Below, piece by piece: positions 1-5,110 of a DNA stretch of 5,110 nt. Under the pieces are notes generated by a model. It searched no databases and was not told the DNA's origin. It saw nothing but the letters and a program-made list of their open reading frames with translations. The stretch lies in contig JADZAD010000197.1 of NCBI GenBank assembly GCA_020852775.1, positions 1-5,110 of the forward strand. The letters are read 5' to 3'. Numbering within the stretch: the first letter of the stretch is position 1; each line of letters begins with the position of its first letter. This stretch comes from Anaerolineae bacterium. GTDB taxonomy: Bacteria; Chloroflexota; Anaerolineae; Aggregatilineales; UBA3940. The position numbers were made by a program, and so were the translations under genes.

Positions 1-126
1 CGCGACGAGCAGCACGTCATCGAAGGTCAGGGCTTCACCTTCGGGGTGGGGGAGCTTCTCAGTGACAATATGCTTGCCGATTTCGGCCTGATACTGGCCG
101 CCTGCAATACGGACAATCGCGTACAT
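1..126 (-). CDS. rplU: 50S ribosomal protein L21, N-terminal part (runs off the window)
   Basis: L21 is a structural protein of the large ribosomal subunit that binds 23S rRNA. Reading down from the ATG at 126, exactly 42 codons fit before the window edge. The translation begins MYAIVRIAGGQYQAEIGKHI and continues with TEKL, then GEALTFDDVLLVA. This matches the L21 pattern of MYAI/V, a GGKQY-like motif, EKL, then GE..TF.DVL. L21 is usually about 100 residues, so roughly 60% is missing here. The usual GGKQ reads AGGQ, so the common lysine is absent. A GGAG at 141-138 lies 11 nt before the ATG, a slightly long Shine-Dalgarno spacing. The gene has its own consensus promoter and a structured leader. 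In most bacteria rpmA (L27) follows rplU, but that would lie outside the window. The identity is secure from the N-terminus despite the truncation. Confidence 0.93.
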   Translation of the reverse strand, partial: MYAIVRIAGGQYQAEIGKHIVTEKLPHPEGEALTFDDVLLVA

Positions 127-137
127 CGAAGGTTGTT

Positions 138-141
138 CTCC
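138..141 (-). promoter_or_regulatory. Ribosome binding site of rplU
   Basis: On the minus strand GGAG stands 11 nt upstream of the rplU ATG, within ACGGAGAACAACC. The spacing is longer than the usual 5-9 nt, so initiation may be only moderately efficient or tuned by the leader structure just upstream. No better purine-rich site lies closer to the start. Confidence 0.55.
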
Positions 142-156
142 GTTCTTCGCTTGCCG

Positions 157-187
157 CCTGGGCGCGCTTCTACCGGAAGCGGCCAGG
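157..187 (-). promoter_or_regulatory. Leader hairpin B upstream of rplU
   Basis: In the rplU leader RNA, CCTGG (187-183) can pair with CCAGG (161-157). Inside it, CGCTTC (181-176) pairs perfectly with GAAGCG (170-165) around a 5-nt CGGTA loop. One or two unpaired bases separate the two stems, giving a long, nearly continuous hairpin. It ends about 15 nt before the GGAG of the ribosome binding site. No U-run follows it, so it is not an intrinsic terminator. It could be part of an L21-binding leader or simply protect the 5' UTR. The pairing is read directly from the sequence; the function is inferred. Confidence 0.5.
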
Positions 188-204
188 GGAAGACGGTTGA
201 TTCA

Positions 205-244
205 GGCCTGTAACCGGGACGAATCACCCGGATCAGAGCAGGCC
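205..244 (-). promoter_or_regulatory. Leader hairpin A at the 5' end of the rplU transcript
   Basis: GGCCTG (244-239) can pair with CAGGCC (210-205). Nested within, CCGGG (231-227) pairs with CCCGG (218-214) around an 8-nt loop TGATTCGT. An asymmetric internal loop of 7 and 3 nt separates the stems. The predicted transcription start falls at about 239-244, so the outer 5' arm may be only partly transcribed; the inner stem is certainly in the RNA. Together with hairpin B this gives a leader with two compound stems. Ribosomal protein genes are often feedback-controlled through such leaders, but I cannot match this one to a known family by eye. Confidence 0.42.
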
Positions 245-247
245 AAG

Positions 248-276
248 ATTATACCGGTGCCAGAGAGGGATGTCAA
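248..276 (-). promoter_or_regulatory. Perfect consensus sigma-70 promoter for rplU
   Basis: Read on the minus strand, the -35 box is TTGACA (276-271) and the -10 box is TATAAT (253-248), separated by exactly 17 bp (270-254). All 12 core bases and the spacing match the housekeeping sigma-70 optimum. The predicted start is near 239-244, giving a 5' UTR of about 113-118 nt before the rplU ATG. The TGA stop codon of the upstream glycosyltransferase gene is the TGA within TTGACA, so the promoter begins inside that gene's end. A promoter this strong suits a ribosomal protein gene and makes rplU independent of upstream transcription. Confidence 0.9.
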
Positions 277-1997
277 CGCGCTGGCGTGTCAGCGCAGCCC
301 TCCGTAATCACGTTTCGCAACCGCTCAGATGCGTAATGCCCTTCATTACGGAGGATCAGCACAGTTGGATGATCGTAGTCGGTAAAGGATGGATCGGGGT
401 AGAGCATGGGCGGGAAATCCACGCCGGGTTCACGCCCTGTACGGTTGAAAGCTGTGACGATTTCGAATCCCAGCCGGCCACTCAGCAGGCATTCATAGTA
501 TGCGAATGTGGCAGGATAACGGCTTTCATTTCTGGCCACGGTTCCCATCTGCCGGGCACTGGCAAGAATGAGATAGTCTGCCTCGCTGAGTGTACCCGAC
601 AAGCGCAACAGCTTTGCCTCGCCATCGGGCTCCGCGAGGATGTCCAGAGAGGCAGAGCCATACAGGCGCTCACGGATCAGGTTCACGCTGCTGCGCTGAA
701 TGATGATCGGCAGCACGTCGTCGCCGGACTCCGTGACAATCATCGAGCCGGGCGGGACGTATTCGTAGACCCACTCACTGGCGTTAATCCATGGATGCGG
801 CTCCTGGTATATGCGCATGAAGGCTGCCGCCTGAAACCCCGTCGCGCTGACAACCAGAGCGTACAGTCCCCAGCCGAGCCAATACCTTTGCCTGCGAATG
901 ACGGCCAACAGATATGCCGCACAGACGCAGAGTGCCGGTGTATAGATCAGCGTATAGCGTGGGAACTTTACCATCGGGATTGTTGTAGTGAGCAGGGCGA
1001 CGACGATCCATATGACCAGAGGAAACGCTGTAACCCGTGTCTTGCCGGATTCCATGCGCCAGATGCATAGTATGCCAGCATATCCCGCCGTGGTCAGCAG
1101 GTGCCCCAGTGTCCAGCCGCCTTGCTGTGCGAGAGCATACCATACCGGTAGTGTGCCTGCGTACTGGCGCACAAAGGGTACGTCGATACGCCCGCTGATC
1201 ATGGCGCCCTGTGTCGTCAGCGCCTGTCCGTACACCGCTGCATCGAGGAGCGCATATGGATTGGTCAGCAGGAAGCACAGCGCCGCTGCTCCCAGCGCCC
1301 CCGCGAGTACCCGTCGAGGGACTCGCCCCGCGGTGGCCAGTAGCGGAAGCACCAGCAGCGCGCCTGTTGCCTTGCATCCGGCAGCGAATCCGACTGTGGC
1401 CCCGGCCAGCAACAGGGAAACAGGATGCCCGTACTTCGCATGGCGCATCAGTAACCACATGCAAAGCGTACAGAAGAACGCCAGTGCAGCGTCCACAGTG
1501 GCGAAATGGGCGTTCTGGATATGCAACACACTGAGTGCAGATAGCACACCTGCGAGCAGCCCCGCACCACGCCCGGCCAGTTCGCGGGCGGCAAGAGCGA
1601 CAATCAGGACAGTGAGGGTATCCCACAGCGCGGAGAGGATGCGTCCGGCCCGCAGCAGGGCGGACGCTGGGTCGGAGGCTGCGCCGGTTCCCCGCGCCAG
1701 CGGAGCGACCAGGATATTGGCGTACAGCGGCAGATGTCCGTAAGCATACAAACGCGGCTGCCCGTCCGGATCACGCAATGGATTCAGCGGCGAACGCGCC
1801 GGGGACAGTGCCTCGATGAGAGACTCCGGTGCATGGATCATTTGTGCGACGAACACAATTCCGCGCTCATCGGGATGCAGCAGGAAGCCTTCGTCCCAGT
1901 CCAGGTTTGTGAAACGCAGGCTGGCGGCGAGGAGGAGGATTACCCCCAACGCAGCAAGAAAGACCCGATCCGGGTTGATGGCAGTTCGATGAGGCAT
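273..1997 (-). CDS. GT39/ArnT-like membrane glycosyltransferase (GT-C fold)
   Basis: Predicted integral membrane protein of 574 residues from the ATG at 1997. Enzymes of this superfamily move a sugar from a polyprenyl-phosphate carrier to protein, lipid or glycan on the outer face of the membrane. After a short N-terminus, a first membrane helix (about 12-29) leads to an external loop with HPDER at 41-45, whose acidic pair matches the usual GT-C catalytic position. SPLNP and YAYGHLP follow (69-73, 85-91). AHFATVDAALAFF (163-175) and KFPRYTLIYTPALC (344-357) resemble conserved GT39 segments. About ten hydrophobic helices run to about 395, then a soluble C-terminal domain of some 180 residues. 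A GTG at 2033 would add 12 residues, but it sits in a terminator hairpin; neither start has a clear Shine-Dalgarno site. The acceptor and donor cannot be told. It is an orphan between the liv operon and rplU. Confidence 0.82.
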   Translation of the reverse strand: MPHRTAINPDRVFLAALGVILLLAASLRFTNLDWDEGFLLHPDERGIVFVAQMIHAPESLIEALSPARSPLNPLRDPDGQPRLYAYGHLPLYANILVAPLARGTGAASDPASALLRAGRILSALWDTLTVLIVALAARELAGRGAGLLAGVLSALSVLHIQNAHFATVDAALAFFCTLCMWLLMRHAKYGHPVSLLLAGATVGFAAGCKATGALLVLPLLATAGRVPRRVLAGALGAAALCFLLTNPYALLDAAVYGQALTTQGAMISGRIDVPFVRQYAGTLPVWYALAQQGGWTLGHLLTTAGYAGILCIWRMESGKTRVTAFPLVIWIVVALLTTTIPMVKFPRYTLIYTPALCVCAAYLLAVIRRQRYWLGWGLYALVVSATGFQAAAFMRIYQEPHPWINASEWVYEYVPPGSMIVTESGDDVLPIIIQRSSVNLIRERLYGSASLDILAEPDGEAKLLRLSGTLSEADYLILASARQMGTVARNESRYPATFAYYECLLSGRLGFEIVTAFNRTGREPGVDFPPMLYPDPSFTDYDHPTVLILRNEGHYASERLRNVITEGCADTPAR

Positions 1998-2000
1998 GGC

Positions 2001-2040
2001 AGAAACAGAAACGCCGGGCCTGCTGGGCAGCACCCGGCGT
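2001..2040 (-). terminator. Intrinsic terminator after livF
   Basis: On the minus strand ACGCCGGG (2040-2033) is the exact complement of CCCGGCGT (2018-2011). Inside it, TGCT (2032-2029) pairs with AGCA (2024-2021) around a GCCC loop, with two unpaired G at 2020-2019. The stem is followed by TTCTGTTTCT (2010-2001), a U-rich tract. This is a classical rho-independent terminator. The hairpin base is 24 nt after the livF stop, far enough that a terminating ribosome should not disrupt it. It also covers the upstream GTG candidate start of the glycosyltransferase and ends a few bases before that gene's ATG at 1997, so it could act as an attenuator for that gene. Confidence 0.78.
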
Positions 2041-2063
2041 CAAGCTCATTTCAGGACAGCGGT

Positions 2064-2777
2064 CTACTCTTCGCCCAGATAAGCATGGCGCACAGTCTCA
2101 TCGGCAAGCAATTCCTGGCCTGTGCCCTCCAGAACGATCTCGCCGGACTGCATGACATAGCCCCGGTTACAGATTGACAATGCAAGCTGGGCGTTCTGCT
2201 CGACAAGCAGGATGGTGATGCCCTCCTCGTTGAGCTTCTGTACCGTAGCAAAAATCTCCTGCACGAGGATAGGAGCGAGGCCCATTGAAGGCTCATCCAG
2301 CAGGAGCACACTGGGGTGGGACATCAGCCCGCGGCCGATTGCCAGCATCTGCTGCTCGCCTCCGGAGAGGGTCCCGCCGAGCTGCTTACGCCGCTCTTTG
2401 AGGCGTGGGAAGATGCTGTAGACGCGCTCGATCGCCCGGTTGAATTCGTCACGGTTGCCGCGGCTGTAGGCTCCGATATCGAGGTTTTCCTCCACCGTCA
2501 GCCGCCCGAATATCCGCCGGCCTTCCGGCACCTGCGTGATGCCCATAGCCACGATCTGGTGGGATGGGACATGTGTGATGTCCTTCCCATTCAAAGAGAC
2601 GGCGCCGTGCCGTGCCGGGGTGATTCCGGAAATCGTCTTGAGCGTCGTGGACTTGCCCGCTCCGTTTGCGCCAATCAGCGTGACGATTTCGCCCTTGTCG
2701 ACATGAAGTGAGATCCCCTGTACCGCATGGATGTTCCCGTAATACGTATGAATGGTCTCAAGGCTGAGAACTGACAT
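2064..2777 (-). CDS. livF: Branched-chain amino acid ABC transporter ATP-binding protein LivF
   Basis: One of two cytoplasmic ATPases that power uptake through LivH/LivM. The 237 residues match the usual LivF length. Visible motifs in order are Walker A GANGAGKST (36-44), Q-loop Gln82 in TQVPEGRRIF, ABC signature LSGGEQQ (137-143), Walker B VLLLDEP (157-163) with catalytic Glu162, and D-loop SMGLAP. The H-loop reads LVEQNAQ (191-197), with Gln194 where most ABC ATPases have histidine; this is normal for LivF and helps separate it from LivG. The ATG lies one base after the livG TAA, and AGGAAGG (2789-2783) inside the end of livG is its ribosome binding site, 5 nt from the start. It is the last gene of the operon and is followed by a terminator. 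The exact substrate could be leucine/isoleucine/valine or another HAAT-family substrate. Confidence 0.95.
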   Translation of the reverse strand: MSVLSLETIHTYYGNIHAVQGISLHVDKGEIVTLIGANGAGKSTTLKTISGITPARHGAVSLNGKDITHVPSHQIVAMGITQVPEGRRIFGRLTVEENLDIGAYSRGNRDEFNRAIERVYSIFPRLKERRKQLGGTLSGGEQQMLAIGRGLMSHPSVLLLDEPSMGLAPILVQEIFATVQKLNEEGITILLVEQNAQLALSICNRGYVMQSGEIVLEGTGQELLADETVRHAYLGEE

Positions 2778-2778
2778 C

Positions 2779-3558
2779 TTAACCTTCCTGCTCCAGCGGC
2801 GTCCCCAGGTAGGCGGCGATCACCCGTGGGTCGTTGCGAATTTGCTCCGGGAGGCCCTCCGCGATCTTGACCCCGTAGTCAAGGACGCTGATCTGGTCCG
2901 AAATCTCCATCACGACGCGCATATCATGTTCGATCAGAAGAATGGTCAGGCCCAGTTCATCACGCAGACGGCGGATGAAGTGTGTCAGCGCGACCGTCTC
3001 CTGTGGGTTCATTCCGGCAGCGGGCTCATCGAGCAGCAGCAGCTTCGGTTCGCTGGCCAGTGCGCGGGCGATCTCAAGACGGCGCTGCGCACCGTAGGGC
3101 AGGTTACGGGCCAGTTGAAGCGCCTGATCCTTCAACCCGGTGAAGGCGAGGAGTTCTATTGCCCGGGCGGAAGTTGCCCGTTCTTCCTTCATGGTAATCG
3201 GATCACGGAAGACTGCGCCTAGGATGTTGGCCTTCATCCGGGTATGGTGGCCAACCATGACGTTTTCCAGTGCCGTCATGCCGGGAAACAGGCGAATGTT
3301 CTGATAGGTGCGTGCAATGCCCAGGTGGTTGATCTGGTCAACCGGAACACCGACAATCGACTTTCCCATGAAGAGGATATCGCCCTCTTCCGGGGTATAG
3401 AAACCCGTAACGCAGTTGAAGAACGTTGTTTTACCCGCACCGTTCGGGCCGATTACGCTGGCTATGGACTTCTCTGGAACGACAAGATCAACGGCGTTAA
3501 CGGCCGTCAGTCCCCCGAAGCGCTTGGTGACCTGTCTGGCGACAATTACTCCATTCAT
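2779..3558 (-). CDS. livG: Branched-chain amino acid ABC transporter ATP-binding protein LivG
   Basis: The second ATPase of the importer, pairing with LivF at the cytoplasmic face. At 259 residues it has the usual LivG length. Motifs in order are Walker A GPNGAGKTT (37-45), Q-loop Gln86 in ARTYQNIRLF, a diverged signature LPYGAQRRLEIARAL (153-167), Walker B KLLLLDEP (172-179) with catalytic Glu178, D-loop AAGMNP, and the switch His211 in LLIEHDM. The long insert between Q-loop and signature (about 100-150) and the YGAQ signature are typical of LivG. Its ATG overlaps the livM TGA as ATGA, and GGAGGAG (3573-3567) within livM stands 8 nt upstream, so coupled translation is likely. The C-terminus ends in AAYLG followed by a short tail, as is common in this family. 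Confidence 0.95.
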   Translation of the reverse strand: MNGVIVARQVTKRFGGLTAVNAVDLVVPEKSIASVIGPNGAGKTTFFNCVTGFYTPEEGDILFMGKSIVGVPVDQINHLGIARTYQNIRLFPGMTALENVMVGHHTRMKANILGAVFRDPITMKEERATSARAIELLAFTGLKDQALQLARNLPYGAQRRLEIARALASEPKLLLLDEPAAGMNPQETVALTHFIRRLRDELGLTILLIEHDMRVVMEISDQISVLDYGVKIAEGLPEQIRNDPRVIAAYLGTPLEQEG

Positions 3559-5096
3559 GGCGTCGGCTCCTCCAGATTGTCCTCTTCAGGGGTGTGGTGT
3601 AATTCAAGGCGGCTGCGATCTGACGGCCACAGGCCTTCAGGCCGGGCGATCATCATCACGACCAGCAGCGCTCCAAATGCGAGAATGCGGTAGCTATCCA
3701 GTTCACGCAGGATTTCCGGCAGTCCTTTCAGCACGAACGCGCCAAGGATGACGCCCGGTATGCTACCCATGCCACCGACGATCACAACGGAGAGGACATT
3801 GATGGATACCAGCAGAGCATGGTCTTCCGGCGCGGTGAACTGATTGCGGGAAGCGAACAGCAGGCCACCCAGCCCGGCGAAGAATGCACCCGTGCCGAAG
3901 GCAAGTAGTTTGTAGGCCAGGGTATTGATGCCCATCGCCTGCGAGACGGTTTCATCTTCCCGCATCGCAATCCAGGCACGTCCGACGCGGGAGTTCTGCA
4001 GCCGCCCGGTAATGAAGATCAGCAGCAGAACCGCAACGATGATCAGATACAGAAAGCCCTGATCGTTGAGGGTTTGTCCGAACAATCTGGGGAGCGCGAT
4101 ATTTGGTACACCCATCGGGCCGCCGGAAACGTTGGTCAGCGCGTCGCTCTTGACCAGCAGGCGGATGATTTCACCAAAACCGAGCGTCACGATGGCAAGG
4201 TAGTCTCCCCTCAGCCGCAGCACCGGGACACCAAGCAGCACCCCTGCGAGCGCCGCCAGAACCAGGGCGATGGGGAGCACCACCCAGAAACCCCATTCAA
4301 CACCGAAGGGGGTAGGGGCGGTCAGCAGCGCGACGGTGTACGCGCCCACCGCAAAGAAGGCGACGTAGCCGAGGTCAAGCAGCCCCGCAAGCCCGACAAC
4401 GATGTTCAGGCCGAGCCCAAGCAGCACATAGATGCCGATAGTGCCCAGCGTATAGCTCCAGTACTTGTTCATGAGCAGGGGCAGGATAAGCAGTATCGTA
4501 ACCAGGACCGCCTGCAGGACAAGCTGACCATTACGTCCTTTACGGAGCCGGGCAGGGACCCGATCTGTGAGCCGGGAGGTGAGGTCTCCACGCACTGCGC
4601 GCAGGCGATCACCTGCGTGGGCGGTTTCCCATCCCTGCGCCAGAAGTGCTCCTGCGGCGGTCAGCAGAGTCATCAGCACGAGGTGGATCACCGCGGCGGA
4701 GGCGGCCCCCTGGCGGAACGCAAACTGCTCGACAATATCCGGCGAGAGTGAAGCCAGATAGCTCCGCAGGTCTGCACCGCCGTTGACCTCCTGGACGATC
4801 AGGAAAGTCGGGATGGCGGTAACAATGCCGGCAGCAAGCCCCGCGGTCAGCCCACGTACAGCGGCTTCACCTGAGTTTCTGTCGTTTCCCTTCCGGGCCC
4901 GTGCACCTGTCCAGAATGCGATCACTGCCAGCAGGAGCGCCAGTCCAACAGAATCGCCGGTTGAGCCGCGCAGATTGAGCGTGTCGGCCAGCAGTTGGGC
5001 TGCAACGCCCGTAAAGCCGATCAGGAGCAGAAAGACAATAATGATCCCGGAGATGGCCCCTGTACGGGCACTCTGACGCAGGGTTTGAATGCTCAT
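3555..5096 (-). CDS. livM: Branched-chain amino acid ABC transporter permease LivM with long N-terminal membrane extension
   Basis: One of two transmembrane subunits forming the channel of the importer. The LivM core spans about 193-490. Its conserved segments are NIVVGLAGLLDLGYVAFFAVGA (231-252), LRGDYLAIVTLGFGEIIRL (295-313), the ATPase-contact EAA-like loop GRAWIAMREDETVSQAMGI (372-390), and GGMGSIPGVILGA (441-453). At 513 residues it is longer than many LivM proteins of about 300-430. The first 190 residues carry about four extra hydrophobic segments (near 13-33, 48-64, 81-101, 131-153), then a charged cytoplasmic-looking linker (155-190). The tail (491-513) is acidic and hydrophilic. The ATG at 5096 follows GGAGG (5108-5104) at 7 nt and overlaps the livH TGA. 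Its own TGA overlaps the livG start. The role of the extension is unknown. Confidence 0.93.
   Translation of the reverse strand: MSIQTLRQSARTGAISGIIIVFLLLIGFTGVAAQLLADTLNLRGSTGDSVGLALLLAVIAFWTGARARKGNDRNSGEAAVRGLTAGLAAGIVTAIPTFLIVQEVNGGADLRSYLASLSPDIVEQFAFRQGAASAAVIHLVLMTLLTAAGALLAQGWETAHAGDRLRAVRGDLTSRLTDRVPARLRKGRNGQLVLQAVLVTILLILPLLMNKYWSYTLGTIGIYVLLGLGLNIVVGLAGLLDLGYVAFFAVGAYTVALLTAPTPFGVEWGFWVVLPIALVLAALAGVLLGVPVLRLRGDYLAIVTLGFGEIIRLLVKSDALTNVSGGPMGVPNIALPRLFGQTLNDQGFLYLIIVAVLLLIFITGRLQNSRVGRAWIAMREDETVSQAMGINTLAYKLLAFGTGAFFAGLGGLLFASRNQFTAPEDHALLVSINVLSVVIVGGMGSIPGVILGAFVLKGLPEILRELDSYRILAFGALLVVMMIARPEGLWPSDRSRLELHHTPEEDNLEEPTP
3567..3573 (-). promoter_or_regulatory. Ribosome binding site of livG inside livM
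   Basis: GGAGGAG on the minus strand lies 8 nt before the livG ATG and inside the last codons of livM. Its strength and spacing fix the livG start and support translational coupling across the ATGA overlap. Confidence 0.8.
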
Positions 5097-5110
5097 ACCT
5101 TCTCCTCCGA
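5093..5110 (-). CDS. livH: C-terminal end of permease LivH (partial)
   Basis: The minus-strand bases from the window edge read TCG GAG GAG AAG GTA TGA, that is SEEKV and stop. LivH proteins typically end in EKV (E. coli LivH ends in VEKV), and livH normally precedes livM. The TGA overlaps the livM ATG as ATGA, the same arrangement as livM/livG. The GAGGAG codons double as the livM ribosome binding site. Only five codons are visible, so the call rests on this terminal motif plus gene order; the reading frame at the edge is chosen by that logic. Confidence 0.6.
   Translation of the reverse strand, partial: SEEKV
5104..5108 (-). promoter_or_regulatory. Ribosome binding site of livM
   Basis: GGAGG on the minus strand lies 7 nt before the livM ATG. 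It is embedded in the last codons of the presumed livH and fixes the livM start at 5096. Confidence 0.8.

Noticed and set aside
157..187. Hairpin B before rplU as an intrinsic terminator of the glycosyltransferase gene
   Set aside because: No U-rich tract follows the stem, and it sits downstream of the rplU promoter, so it is better seen as leader structure.
270..1070. Long plus-strand open frame of 266 codons antisense to the glycosyltransferase
   Set aside because: It lies wholly opposite a well-supported gene, its ATG falls in the rplU promoter, and its translation is rich in Cys, His, Arg and Gln with no recognisable domain. It is a by-product of codon bias.
784..1626. Minus-strand frame of 280 codons inside the glycosyltransferase gene
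   Set aside because: It is a shifted frame of the real gene, with an Arg/Cys/Gly-rich translation and no membrane or enzyme motif. The GT39 frame explains this region.
2077..2085. Extended -10-like TGCTTATCT (minus strand) near the end of livF as a promoter for the glycosyltransferase
   Set aside because: No -35 box is found at a good spacing, and any transcript would still meet the terminator at 2040-2001.
2182..2202. Gln in place of the H-loop His in LivF as a possible inactivating change
   Set aside because: LivF proteins, including that of E. coli, commonly have VEQNA here, so this is a family trait.
4074..4751. Plus-strand frame of 225 codons antisense to livM, rich in Gln, Asp, Glu and His
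   Set aside because: Its composition is what hydrophobic codons give when read from the opposite strand; no motif or ribosome binding site supports it.
1..5110. Search for CRISPR repeats, insertion sequences, tRNA or rRNA genes and integration sites
   Set aside because: No regularly spaced repeats, terminal inverted repeats, transposase-like frame or RNA gene was seen; genes fill almost all of the window and belong to ordinary housekeeping families.

Overview
The window looks like bacterial chromosome of moderate to high G+C. Every gene I can support lies on the minus strand, so transcription runs from high to low coordinates. The organism is inferred, not shown. The GT39-type glycosyltransferase has an N-terminal loop (HPDER, then SPLNP and YAYGHLP) of a style I associate with Chloroflexota (Anaerolineae and relatives). 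The long LivM and the E. coli-like promoter do not contradict this, but a phylogeny would be needed to settle it.

In transcription order, the window opens with the last five codons of livH (5110-5093). It overlaps livM (5096-3555), which overlaps livG (3558-2779), which is followed one base later by livF (2777-2064). These encode the membrane and ATPase parts of a branched-chain amino acid type ABC importer (HAAT family). The ATGA overlaps and strong Shine-Dalgarno sites inside the preceding genes indicate a translationally coupled operon. The substrate-binding protein is not in the window.

Just after livF is a strong intrinsic-terminator hairpin with a U-rich tail (2040-2001). It covers the GTG at 2033 that would give the longest version of the next gene. 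I therefore start the glycosyltransferase at the ATG at 1997, directly after the terminator. That gene (1997-273) encodes a multi-spanning membrane protein of the GT39/ArnT-like GT-C superfamily, probably using a polyprenyl-phosphate-sugar donor.

The glycosyltransferase stop codon lies inside the -35 box of a perfect consensus sigma-70 promoter (TTGACA, 17 bp, TATAAT; 276-248). This promoter drives rplU (ribosomal protein L21), whose first 42 codons occupy 126-1. The rplU leader of roughly 115 nt can form two compound hairpins and is a candidate autoregulatory r-protein leader.

The window thus holds three functional units in tandem: amino acid uptake, envelope glycosylation and ribosome synthesis, separated by a terminator and by a promoter embedded in a gene end. 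I see no mobile element, CRISPR array, tRNA or rRNA. I found no clearly new biological system; the points of most interest are regulatory (terminator over a start, promoter over a stop, structured L21 leader) and the long N-terminal membrane extension of LivM.
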